Of a stretch of 64,000 nucleotides of DNA, positions 24,227-31,866 are shown piece by piece; position 1 is the first letter of the stretch, and the number at the start of each line of letters is the position of its first letter. The stretch covers positions 1 to 64,000 of the forward strand of contig CALJMO010000054.1 in the NCBI GenBank assembly GCA_937982065.1. Direction: 5' to 3'. The DNA comes from an uncultured Collinsella sp. GTDB lineage: Bacteria > Actinomycetota > Coriobacteriia > Coriobacteriales > Coriobacteriaceae. The translations under genes and the position numbers were made by a program. The notes under the pieces were generated by a model. That model did no database searches. It had not been told where the DNA came from and saw only the letters and a list, made by a program, of their open reading frames with translations.

Positions 24227-25690
24227 CTACACCGGAAGCATGCCAGAGATTGCCGTTACAATCACGCCAAAGACGACCATGAAAATGAAGAACTTCCAAA
24301 TGGTCTTCCACCATTGGCCAAACGAAATCCTAGCCACGGCAAGACCGGCGACCGTCATGCCCGCCACGGGGCTGATGGTGTTGATGGTCTGGTTGGCAAA
24401 CTGGAGCGCGGTGACGGCCGCCTCGGGATTGAGGCCCATGAGCTCGGTCAGGGGGCCCATAACGGGCATGGTGAGCGCCGCCAGGCCAGAACTCGAGGGA
24501 ACCAGCAAAGAGAGCAGGCCAAGGACGATATACATAAACGTGGTGTAGACGGCGGCGGGTGCACCGGCAAGCGCGGTAGCGAGCGCCTGGAGGATGGTGT
24601 CGATGATCATGCCGCCCTCGGCGATGACCAGAATACCGCGAGCGATACCGATAACGATGGCAGCGTACGCAAAGTCGGCGAGACCCTTAACGAACTCCTC
24701 TGCGATCGTCTGCTGGTCAAGGCCGCCCAGGATACCGGCAAGCAAGCCCATGCCAAGGAACACGGCGGAAATCTCATTCATGTACCAGCCCTGGGTAACA
24801 AGACCCCAGACGATAATGCCCATACCGCAAGCAAAATCGATAAGCACGAGCTTCTGACGGATAGTGAACTCTTCCTCGATGGAGGCATCGGTCACGGAAA
24901 ACTCAATACGCTTGAGCTTATCGTCCTCGTACACAATGGACGACTCGGGGTTTTTCTTGACGCGCATGGCGTAGCGCATGGCCCATGCGATGCCGACGGC
25001 AGTGAAGATGACCCAAGAAACGGCGCGCAGCCACAGTTGCGGATTGCCCTCGATGCCAATGATGCCTTGGGCGATCAAAACATTAAACGGGTCGATGGTC
25101 GAAGCACAATATCCCAGGTTAGGACCAAGGAAGCAGATGATGAATGCCGTCATCGAGTCATAACCGATACCCATCATGATGGGAATGAAGATGGCATAGA
25201 ACGGCAGGGCTTCCTCAGACATACCAAACGTAGTGCCGCAAATGGACAGCAACGTCATCGTGATGGGAATGATGAGGATGTCCTTGTTCTTGAGCTTTTT
25301 AATCACACGGCTCATGCCGGCATTCAAAGCGTTGGTCTTGGTGATGATCGCGAACGATCCGCCAATCAATAAGACGAACGCAACGACGTCGGCAGCCTCT
25401 TGGATACCCTTGGTGGGCGCTTGCAGAACCGCGAAGATATCCTGGCCCAGATTGATGGTCTCGCCGGTCTCGGAATCGGTGTAGTTCTTATCGACCTGTT
25501 CATAGGTTCCAGCAACGGCGACTTCACGCTCGCCCGCCGCTGTCGAAATCGTCTTGCGCTGATACTGACCAGAGGGAACGATCCAAGTCAGGACCGCAAA
25601 GACAATGATCAGCAAGAACATGATCGTATAGACATGCGGTAATTTGAACTTAAAACGTCTGTTTGTCTTCTTCGCCTTCGTATCTGACAT
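24227..25690 (-). CDS. YfcC-family permease (C4-dicarboxylate/amino-acid type)
   Basis: Membrane transporter of 487 residues with about 11-12 hydrophobic segments. It belongs to the YfcC group, related to AbgT/DcuC and basic-amino-acid antiporters: a first helix HVYTIMFLLIIVFAVLTWIVPSGQYQR near 19-45, an extracellular-type loop with GQDIFAVLQAPTKGI, and paired hairpin regions such as GTTFGMSEEALPFYAIFIPIMMGIGYD and LLVPSSSGLAALTMPVMGPL, which fit the substrate-binding re-entrant loops. It is the only transporter of the cluster and the first gene after the regulator gene, so it probably imports the substrate. ATG 25690 has GGAGG upstream. Confidence 0.87.
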   Translation of the reverse strand: MSDTKAKKTNRRFKFKLPHVYTIMFLLIIVFAVLTWIVPSGQYQRKTISTAAGEREVAVAGTYEQVDKNYTDSETGETINLGQDIFAVLQAPTKGIQEAADVVAFVLLIGGSFAIITKTNALNAGMSRVIKKLKNKDILIIPITMTLLSICGTTFGMSEEALPFYAIFIPIMMGIGYDSMTAFIICFLGPNLGYCASTIDPFNVLIAQGIIGIEGNPQLWLRAVSWVIFTAVGIAWAMRYAMRVKKNPESSIVYEDDKLKRIEFSVTDASIEEEFTIRQKLVLIDFACGMGIIVWGLVTQGWYMNEISAVFLGMGLLAGILGGLDQQTIAEEFVKGLADFAYAAIVIGIARGILVIAEGGMIIDTILQALATALAGAPAAVYTTFMYIVLGLLSLLVPSSSGLAALTMPVMGPLTELMGLNPEAAVTALQFANQTINTISPVAGMTVAGLAVARISFGQWWKTIWKFFIFMVVFGVIVTAISGMLPV

Positions 25691-25732
25691 AGATACCTCC
25701 AAAGAACTCGAGACTGCATCGCATCTCGCTTC

Positions 25733-25755
25733 AACGTTTGCACAATGCAAACGTT
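25733..25755. promoter_or_regulatory. 23-bp inverted repeat upstream of the permease gene
   Basis: AACGTTTGCA and TGCAAACGTT are perfect inverted arms around CAA, 43-65 bp before the permease start codon and 154 bp after the GntR stop. It is a candidate operator for the cluster, for the GntR protein or for a LacI-type or catabolite regulator. Confidence 0.5.
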
Positions 25756-25908
25756 CTATGACGTCCCATAGATTACCAGCAGCTTTTTCCTTCATCAAGA
25801 TAATTTCAAACTGATTGCCGCAACGCGGTTGAACGGTTGCGTTTGCGCCGTGAACGGTATGGAAATGCCCGGTGAGATAATCCACCGGGCGCTTCCATTC
25901 GCAATGTC

Positions 25909-26652
25909 CTAGATGTCAAAAACGTAGCGAGACCCAACGATTCGCTGACGACCGATGATAAACGGCCGCCGCTGCTCATCGAAAAAGAAGGCTTCCATAT
26001 AAAACAAGGGTTCGCCAACGGGAACTGCCAACAGCCGAGCGACCTCGGGCGACGCGCACGCGATCTCGAGTGTGCACGGGTCGGTAAACGCGGGCGTACG
26101 GCCCGTCCGGTTACGCACGAACTCAAAAATGGATTGGTTAGATAGAGGTGCCGTTGATAGATAGGCGTTGTCCTCGTAAACATATATGTTGTTCTCGAGC
26201 ATGACAGGGACGCCATCGGCAGTGCGCACGCGCTCAACGCAAATCAAGTCAGTTCCAACGGGAACACCAAAGAACTGCGCTTCGGTGGAATCCGCCGGCA
26301 GTATCTTTCTCGAAATGACACACGCCCCCGGTTCCATTCCGTTAACGCGGCATGCGTCCGAAAAACTCTGAACGTCATCCTTCTGGCGAATCTTGCGCTT
26401 GAGCTTGGGGGCATTGACAAACGTGCCTTTCCCCTGCCGCTTCGTTAGATAGCCCTGCTGGACGAGCTCCTCAATAGCGCGTCGCACGGTAACGCGGCCA
26501 ACTTTATAGCTCTCAGCCAATTCGAATTCGTTGGGTATCCGCGCGCCCGCCTTGTAGGCACCGGAGTTAATTTCGTTTTTAATGATATCGATAACCTGTT
26601 GGTACAGCGGTATCGCTGCTTTACCGTCAGTTAGCCCTTCAGTCGGTGGCAT
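25909..26652 (-). CDS. GntR-family regulator with UTRA ligand domain (FrlR-like)
   Basis: Transcription factor of 247 residues. Residues 10-75 form a winged helix (PLYQQVIDIIKNEINSG, GARIPNEFELAESYKVGRVTVRRAIEELVQQGYLTKRQGKGTFV) of the HutC subgroup; the rest is a UTRA effector domain ending in SPEVARLLAVPVGEPLFYMEAFFFDEQRRPF. FrlR, the regulator of frl operons in E. coli and Bacillus, is of this type and senses a phosphorylated pathway intermediate. The gene opens the cluster and is separated by 218 nt from the permease, leaving room for a second promoter. ATG 26652 has GGGAGAGGG upstream. Confidence 0.88.
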   Translation of the reverse strand: MPPTEGLTDGKAAIPLYQQVIDIIKNEINSGAYKAGARIPNEFELAESYKVGRVTVRRAIEELVQQGYLTKRQGKGTFVNAPKLKRKIRQKDDVQSFSDACRVNGMEPGACVISRKILPADSTEAQFFGVPVGTDLICVERVRTADGVPVMLENNIYVYEDNAYLSTAPLSNQSIFEFVRNRTGRTPAFTDPCTLEIACASPEVARLLAVPVGEPLFYMEAFFFDEQRRPFIIGRQRIVGSRYVFDI

Positions 26653-26682
26653 ATACCCTCTCCCAGCACAATTAAGTCTAAA

Positions 26683-26719
26683 GCGGGCTTAAGGGCATTC
26701 AACAAGCCCTTAAGCCCGC
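26683..26719 (-). terminator. Terminator-like hairpin between the HAD gene and gntR
   Basis: GCGGGCTTAAGGGC (26683-26696) and GCCCTTAAGCCCGC (26706-26719) form a perfect 14-bp stem with a 9-nt loop, followed on the minus strand by TTTAGACTT. It lies 84 nt after the HAD stop and 31 nt before the gntR start. Confidence 0.65.
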
Positions 26720-26802
26720 ATTAGCTTAAAGTATGCTAGGTGTCGCACCAAAATGTTGACTATTTACTCATCAGACCCGAAAAACGCGCAACTACCGCGC
26801 TC

Positions 26803-27462
26803 CTAAGAAAGCGTGAGCAGCTCCGGCAGCTGGTCGATAATCTTGTCCGCGGCATCCTGGCTAAAGCCAAAGCGCTCCTCGCGCTTGGCAATGACCGTCA
26901 GGCCGGCTCGCTTACCCGCGGTAATGCCCGGAACGGAATCCTCAACGCAGCAGCAGCGATTCGCGGGCAGCCCCAGCAGGTCCAGCGCATGCAGGTAGAT
27001 GTCGGGCTCGGGCTTGCTCTCCTTAAACTGCTCGCCGCTCACCACATACTCAAAGGCATCCGACAGCCCGCATGCGTTGAGCACTTCCTCGATGCTAACC
27101 ATGGGCGACGAGCTGGCAAGCGCCACGCGAACGCCACGGCGCGGCAGCTCTCGAATCGTATCCACGGCGCCTGGGTTAATCAAAGCCTGATAGTCGCGCG
27201 GACGCTTATGAGCCCATTCGTCCCAACGGGCCAACGCTTCCTCGCCAGTGAAATGCCCCTTACCGGCACGCTCAAACCAATCGACCAGCATATGCAGGAA
27301 GAACTGATGCGAGGTACCGACCTGCCCATTCAACTCCTCTTGAGTCAGATTAAGCCCAAGCTCCTTGGCAAACGCGGCAGTCTCGCCCAGGTAGTAATAC
27401 TCGGTATCGACAATGACGCCGTCCATGTCAAAGATAACGGCATCGAACGGAAATGCGGACAC
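26803..27462 (-). CDS. HAD-superfamily hydrolase, beta-phosphoglucomutase-like
   Basis: Haloacid-dehalogenase-fold protein of 219 residues, subfamily IA with a helical cap. Seen: motif I FDMDGVIVDTE near 7-17 with the nucleophile Asp, motif II ASSSPMVS near 117-124, motif III Lys in ESKPEPDIY near 146-154, and motif IV VEDSVPGITAGKRAG near 170-184. The GTG at 27462 has GGGAGGG five bases upstream, better than the ATG-type alternative. Members dephosphorylate small sugar phosphates or isomerise them. It is next to a second HAD gene of a different subfamily. Confidence 0.85.
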   Translation of the reverse strand: MSAFPFDAVIFDMDGVIVDTEYYYLGETAAFAKELGLNLTQEELNGQVGTSHQFFLHMLVDWFERAGKGHFTGEEALARWDEWAHKRPRDYQALINPGAVDTIRELPRRGVRVALASSSPMVSIEEVLNACGLSDAFEYVVSGEQFKESKPEPDIYLHALDLLGLPANRCCCVEDSVPGITAGKRAGLTVIAKREERFGFSQDAADKIIDQLPELLTLS

Positions 27463-27526
27463 GGCACCCTCCCTAACAAAAGGACGCCCGCGAGCAGGCG
27501 CCCGAACCATGCATTAATCGGCGATT

Positions 27527-28369
27527 CTAACCCAGCAGCTTATCCAGCGCCACTGCAATACCATCTTCGTTGTTATTGGCGGTCACCATCTGGGCCACGG
27601 CCTTAACCTCATCGACGGCGTTGTCCATGGCAACACCGGTGCCGGCCCACTCAATCATGGACTTGTCGTTCTGGCCGTCGCCAAACGATACGACCTCGCT
27701 GGCATCGATGCCGAGCTTGGGCAGGGCACCCTCGAGCGCATGGGCTTTGTCGATACCGGGCGCCGTGTACTCAAAGTACCAGTCGGCCGTAAACATGCCC
27801 GAAAGCGTCTGGGTAAAGGGCGCATACATCTCCTCGTAATGCGCCTGCAGGTAGGCCGGATCGCCCGCAGTGAGTAGCTTGTCCACGGGATAAGCATCAG
27901 CGACCTCATGCAGGCTCTCCACCTCGCGAATCTTAAGATCGCACGCGTCGCGCTCATACTTGACGATATTCTTCTGCGAGCCGTCAGGCAGCGTGATCAT
28001 GCAATGGTACGAGTCCTCGACATGCAAATCACGACCGAGCGAAATCATAGGGATCACGTCAAAATTACGCAGGTGATCAATCAGGCGATGCAATTCGTCG
28101 GCAGGCATAGCCTGGTCAAAAAGAACCTCATCGGTCTGAGCGTCGACCACATGCGCGCCATTAAAGGCAACTAGCAGACCGTCATGGTTTTGAAGGTCGA
28201 GCTCCTGCGCCAAGGCGTGCAGCCCCCATGCGGGACGACCCGAAGCCAAGATGAGCTTAATGCCCGACTCCTGCGCCGCGAGCAGCTTCTCGCGCGTACG
28301 CGGGCTAATGACCTTTTGATCGTTGGTGAGCGTACCGTCGATATCCATTGCGATGGCTTTGATTGCCAT
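27527..28369 (-). CDS. Cof-type HAD-IIB phosphatase
   Basis: Protein of 280 residues of the Cof/YidA group of HAD phosphatases. Seen: motif I AMDIDGTLTND near 7-17, motif II ILASGRP near 40-46, a large C2B cap domain, and the C-terminal motif IV FGDGQNDKSMIEWAG near 220-234. These enzymes remove phosphate from sugar phosphates and flavin precursors with broad specificity. ATG 28369 has AGGAGG upstream. It lies 64 nt upstream of the other HAD gene on the same strand, so the two may share a transcript that ends at the hairpin at 26683-26719. Confidence 0.88.
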   Translation of the reverse strand: MAIKAIAMDIDGTLTNDQKVISPRTREKLLAAQESGIKLILASGRPAWGLHALAQELDLQNHDGLLVAFNGAHVVDAQTDEVLFDQAMPADELHRLIDHLRNFDVIPMISLGRDLHVEDSYHCMITLPDGSQKNIVKYERDACDLKIREVESLHEVADAYPVDKLLTAGDPAYLQAHYEEMYAPFTQTLSGMFTADWYFEYTAPGIDKAHALEGALPKLGIDASEVVSFGDGQNDKSMIEWAGTGVAMDNAVDEVKAVAQMVTANNNEDGIAVALDKLLG

Positions 28370-28857
28370 ATGTGCCTCCTTGCATCGTTTTTATCGCGCA
28401 CTATCTTATCCGAGCCGGGCACGTTCGCACAGCGCGCGTATGACGGTTGCAAAACCACCCCATTTGAAACAAAGGCAAAAAAGTACTTGCAAAGACGCGT
28501 TCCGACATATAAGTTGATAAAAGACCGCCGTTGCGGTTTTAAGTAGATCGAGCATATGAAGTTTGAGTTTTAGCGTGTAAGAGAAGGAAGATCGGCAAAG
28601 TACAACCCCAAACGCAATGACAACTTAATGAGGTAACTGCCACATGTGAGGCACCCAGGGCATTGCTGTCTCGATTTTGAGCACGATGCCTTCCGCCTTG
28701 CATGGGCCGTTCCATCCCGCCCCTGCAGCAACTGCCTCACGGGCTCATTGAAAACCGCATAGCACCCCAACGTCAGCACATCACCCACGGCAAGCACATC
28801 ACTCACGACAACCAACACATCAACAAACAGCACGAACATCAACCGATTGGAGAAGCT
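28370..28857 (+). other. Long non-coding stretch: promoter and possible structured leader
   Basis: No gene of 60 codons or more is supported here. On the plus strand, TTGCAA (28487-28492) and TAAGTT (28510-28515) are 17 bp apart, with an A-rich stretch before them, a possible promoter giving a leader of about 335 nt to the gene at 28858. A small hairpin CCGC-CGTT-GCGG lies right after it. GTGAGGCA (28646-28653) can pair with TGCCTCAC (28733-28740), with further short stems inside. From about 28745 to 28850 the strand is C- and A-rich and poor in G. Confidence 0.4.
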
Positions 28858-29748
28858 ATGACAAACCACCACGCTGAAGACGGCGATAAGAAAAGCATTC
28901 TGGATGCCCGAATTGAGCGAGCATATGCAAACGAATATGACGCCGCCTTTGCCGCCGCGACCATCAAGAACTACGCGTCGCTACCGCTCGCGACGATCTT
29001 GGCCGACCACCCTCAACTGCTGAAGCGCTGCACAAAGATCATGGGCGACCCCGACATTCGCAAGCTGACAGACCCCTATGCCCCAAAACGCGGCAACGAT
29101 TCGTGCGTTCTTACCGTAGGCTGCCTAGCCCATATGCTTACGGCGCTCGACACGAAACTCAAGCTCGCATGGGAACCCGACGAGCGTCATGAACTCGAAA
29201 GCAAGCGGAACACCCTGCGCACCGCACTGTTCCTTCCGCTGGACGGCCTCAAGCGCTGCAACGTCGAGCTCAATACACAGGCGCGGCAAAAGCCCGGGAC
29301 CACGGGGCAGAAAACTCCAAGACCCCATGCGGCCATCGTCGACCGCAACCGATATAACCGCATGACCGCGCACTTTTCCGCCGAGGGAGCAGCCATAAGG
29401 ACGCTGATCGACCTGCTGTGCCTCCTGAGCATCAACGAGCTATTTGAGGGCTATCTCGCCCTTGTTCCCGCGACGGCACCCAAGTCGGTAGCAAAGATCA
29501 TCGAGACCTGCAGACGCCAGTTTGAGCGCCATCGCAATGGCAGCGAGATGAACGCCAGCATCGCGCAGTACTACGCGGCTCATTACAAAAATGACGGATG
29601 TGCCCCTGTCGAGCATCAGCTGCGGCTCGCCTACACCACGCCCGCCGCAACGCTCCATCGCTTTGGAGCCTTTGGTGCTTGCGAGCCGCACGAACAGGCA
29701 GCCTGCCCCACAACCGAGCTCGATCTCAGGCTCGGACGAGCCCTGTAG
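28858..29748 (+). CDS. Unrecognised protein upstream of ClpP-like and TraG-like genes
   Basis: I do not recognise the family. The product has 296 residues, mostly helical, without signal peptide, membrane segment or low-complexity region. It has several short conserved-looking stretches (SLPLATILADHPQLLKRC near 35-52, SCVLTVGCLAHMLTALD near 84-100, RTLIDLLCLLSINELFEGYLALVP near 175-198) and a basic region near 205-220. The ATG at 28858 has TTGGAG upstream. It is followed after 63 nt by the ClpP-like gene on the same strand and then by the TraG-like gene, so the three probably form one operon, possibly the remains of a conjugative module. Confidence 0.65.
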   Translation: MTNHHAEDGDKKSILDARIERAYANEYDAAFAAATIKNYASLPLATILADHPQLLKRCTKIMGDPDIRKLTDPYAPKRGNDSCVLTVGCLAHMLTALDTKLKLAWEPDERHELESKRNTLRTALFLPLDGLKRCNVELNTQARQKPGTTGQKTPRPHAAIVDRNRYNRMTAHFSAEGAAIRTLIDLLCLLSINELFEGYLALVPATAPKSVAKIIETCRRQFERHRNGSEMNASIAQYYAAHYKNDGCAPVEHQLRLAYTTPAATLHRFGAFGACEPHEQAACPTTELDLRLGRAL

Positions 29749-29811
29749 CCCGCCAGCCCCTCCGCGGGCAACAATCCTATTCCACAACACAACCAACAGA
29801 AAGGAGTCCTC

Positions 29812-30429
29812 ATGGACACCAATCATTCCCCCATCATCAGTCCCCTCACCATGCGTGAATCCGCCCGAGGTATCACGCTCACCAGCATTTACGATGAGAT
29901 GCTCGCCCGTCGCGAGCTCTCCGTCATGGGAAACATCGAAACCCCGATGGCCCACGACCTATGCCAGCAGATCCGCCTGCTCGATGCCACCGACCCCAGC
30001 CGCCCCATCACCATATTTGTCGCCAGCGCCGGCGGAAGCGTGCGATCGGGCCTTGCGATCTATGACGCCATGCGCCTCGCATCGTGCCCCATCCGCACCG
30101 TCTGCCTGGAATTCGCCGCGTCCATGGGCGCCGTGATCTTTATGGGCGGCGACGATCGCCGTATGGCGCCCCATGCAGAGCTCATGATTCACGACCCGCT
30201 GATCCCCCAGGGGGCAGGCGGCTCGGCACTTGCGCTGCAGGAAACCAGCCGGCGTCTCATGCAGACCCGCAAGATCCTCACGCAAATCCTCTCGGACCGC
30301 AGCGGCCTCACGCCCAAGCGCATCCAGTCCCTCACTGCAAAAGACACCTACCTTTCGGCCGAGCGCGCCGTCGAGCTCGGCTTTGCCCACGAAATCCTCT
30401 CGGCCACCAAGGAGGTCGCCCATGTCTAA
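29812..30429 (+). CDS. ClpP-fold serine peptidase with intact triad
   Basis: ClpP-family protein of 205 residues. All three catalytic residues are in place: Ser104 in AASMGAVIF, His127 in AELMIHDP and Asp178 in AKDTYLSAERAVELGF. The early part (IFVASAGGSVRSGLAIYDAM near 68-87) matches the GGS oxyanion segment of ClpP. Unlike housekeeping ClpP it lies between an unrecognised gene and a TraG/VirD4-like ATPase, with no ClpX or ClpA nearby, so it is likely a specialised paralogue. The ATG at 29812 has AAAGGAG upstream. Its stop overlaps the next gene by 8 nt. Confidence 0.88.
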   Translation: MDTNHSPIISPLTMRESARGITLTSIYDEMLARRELSVMGNIETPMAHDLCQQIRLLDATDPSRPITIFVASAGGSVRSGLAIYDAMRLASCPIRTVCLEFAASMGAVIFMGGDDRRMAPHAELMIHDPLIPQGAGGSALALQETSRRLMQTRKILTQILSDRSGLTPKRIQSLTAKDTYLSAERAVELGFAHEILSATKEVAHV

Positions 30430-31725
30430 CCTCGCCAGCCGCCTCGCCGCATCTGAGTCCGCATCGTCCACCATCCTCGCCAAGGATCGAACGCTTTCCT
30501 GCGACACCCGCCAAACGGGACTCAACAACAATGCACTTGTGATCGGCCCCTCGGGAGCCGGCAAGACCCGAAACGTCCTCAAGCCCAACCTGCTGCAAAT
30601 GAACGCAAGCTACATCGTGCTCGACACCAAAGGCACGCTCTGTCGCGAAGTGGGACCCGTGCTGGCAGCCCACGGTTACCGCGTGCAATGTCTCAACTTC
30701 GCCGACCTCAACACCGTCCCGGCCCTTGCGCCCGGCATCGAGCGCTGCGGCTACAACCCCCTGAGGCACATTCGCCGCAAGGCGGACGGCAGGCCCAACC
30801 AGCAGGACATCCTCTCGGTGGCAAAGGCCATCTGCCCCATCGAGGACAACACCAGCCTTTTTGGGATCATGCGGCGGCAAACCTGCTGTCGTGTCTTATC
30901 GCCTACGTCACCGAACAGCTACCCGCCGACGAGCAGACGATCAGCTCGGTCATCAAGCTGATCGAGCACCTGCAGGACGGTGCCACGGGTCGATTGTTTG
31001 ACGACCTGATCACGACCGACCCCCAAAGCTATGCCCTCTCGCTATGGCGGCGCTACGCCATTACGCAAAATGCCGAGCGCATGCACGCGAGCATCGTCGG
31101 CATCCTTGCCGAAAAGGTCATGTGCCTGGGATTCGACGGTGCGGCACAGCTCTATCGTGAGTACCATCAGGTGGACTTCGCTTCCATGGGACACACCCCC
31201 TGCGCCCTGTTTGTAACCGTGAGCGATATCGACCGCAATCTCGATCCGCTGACCGGCCTCTTTATTACGCAGGCGTTTATGGGCCTCATTCGCGAGGCCG
31301 ATAGACAGCCCGACGGCAGCCTGCCCGTGCCCGTGCGCTTTATGCTCGATGACTTCGCAAATCTGCAGATCCCCCAGATCGACAACGTGCTCTCGATTAT
31401 CCGAAGCCGCAACATCTGGGCAACGCTGCTGTTGCAGTCGACCAACCAGCTCGATGCGCTCTATGGCGAGGCACGCGCACGCTCCATCATGGGCAACTGC
31501 GACACGCATCTGGTGCTGGCGTTCCAGGATCCCGAGAGTGCCCGGGTGTTTTCTGACCGCGCCGACGCGCTGCCCAGCACGCTCATGGTGACGCCGATCG
31601 ATCGCTCGTGGCTCTTTGTACGCGGTCGCATTCCCGAACAGGTCGAGCGCTTTAGGCTCGAAGACCATCCGCTCTACGGGGAGCTGCCCGAGGCGCAGCG
31701 AGGCCATGCGGAGACCGGGATCTAG
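30422..31725 (+). pseudogene. TraG/VirD4-like coupling ATPase, interrupted by a -1 frameshift
   Basis: The reading starts at ATG 30422 with GGAGG upstream. Its first 147 codons carry Walker A GPSGAGKT near 42-49, then KPNLLQMNASYIVLDTKGTL, typical of VirD4-like coupling proteins of the CD1115 group. At 30857-30862 (CTT TTT, then GGG) the frame must slip back one base to continue with WDHAAANLLSCL, where relatives read PFW followed by a helix. The rest runs to 31725 and includes the Walker B-type FMLDDFANL and an IIRSRNIWATLLLQS stretch. Joined, the protein would have about 434 residues. It lacks the N-terminal membrane domain of TraG. The break may be a mutation, a sequencing error, or slippage at the T-run. 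Confidence 0.8.
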
Positions 31726-31802
31726 GCGCAGGGTTCTCGCAGCGCGCGGCGCCCCGGCGATGTTCCACAAAGGCCGTGCGCCCCGGGACCACGGCAAAGC
31801 AA

Positions 31803-31834
31803 AGGGGCCCGCATCCGATAGGATACGGGCCCCT
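31803..31834 (-). terminator. Terminator of pgi
   Basis: A 14-bp stem (31803-31816 with 31821-31834, one mismatch) around GATA, followed on the minus strand by TTTGCTTT. It lies between the stop codons of two convergent genes. Confidence 0.75.
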
Positions 31835-31866
31835 GACTATAAGACGCGATGCGTTAACAGCAGCGA

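Noticed and set aside
30850..30870. A canonical programmed -1 frameshift heptamer (X XXY YYZ) in the TraG-like gene
   Set aside because: The bases are C CTT TTT G, so only the A-site codon could re-pair after slipping. No downstream hairpin is obvious. A mutation or read error is simpler.
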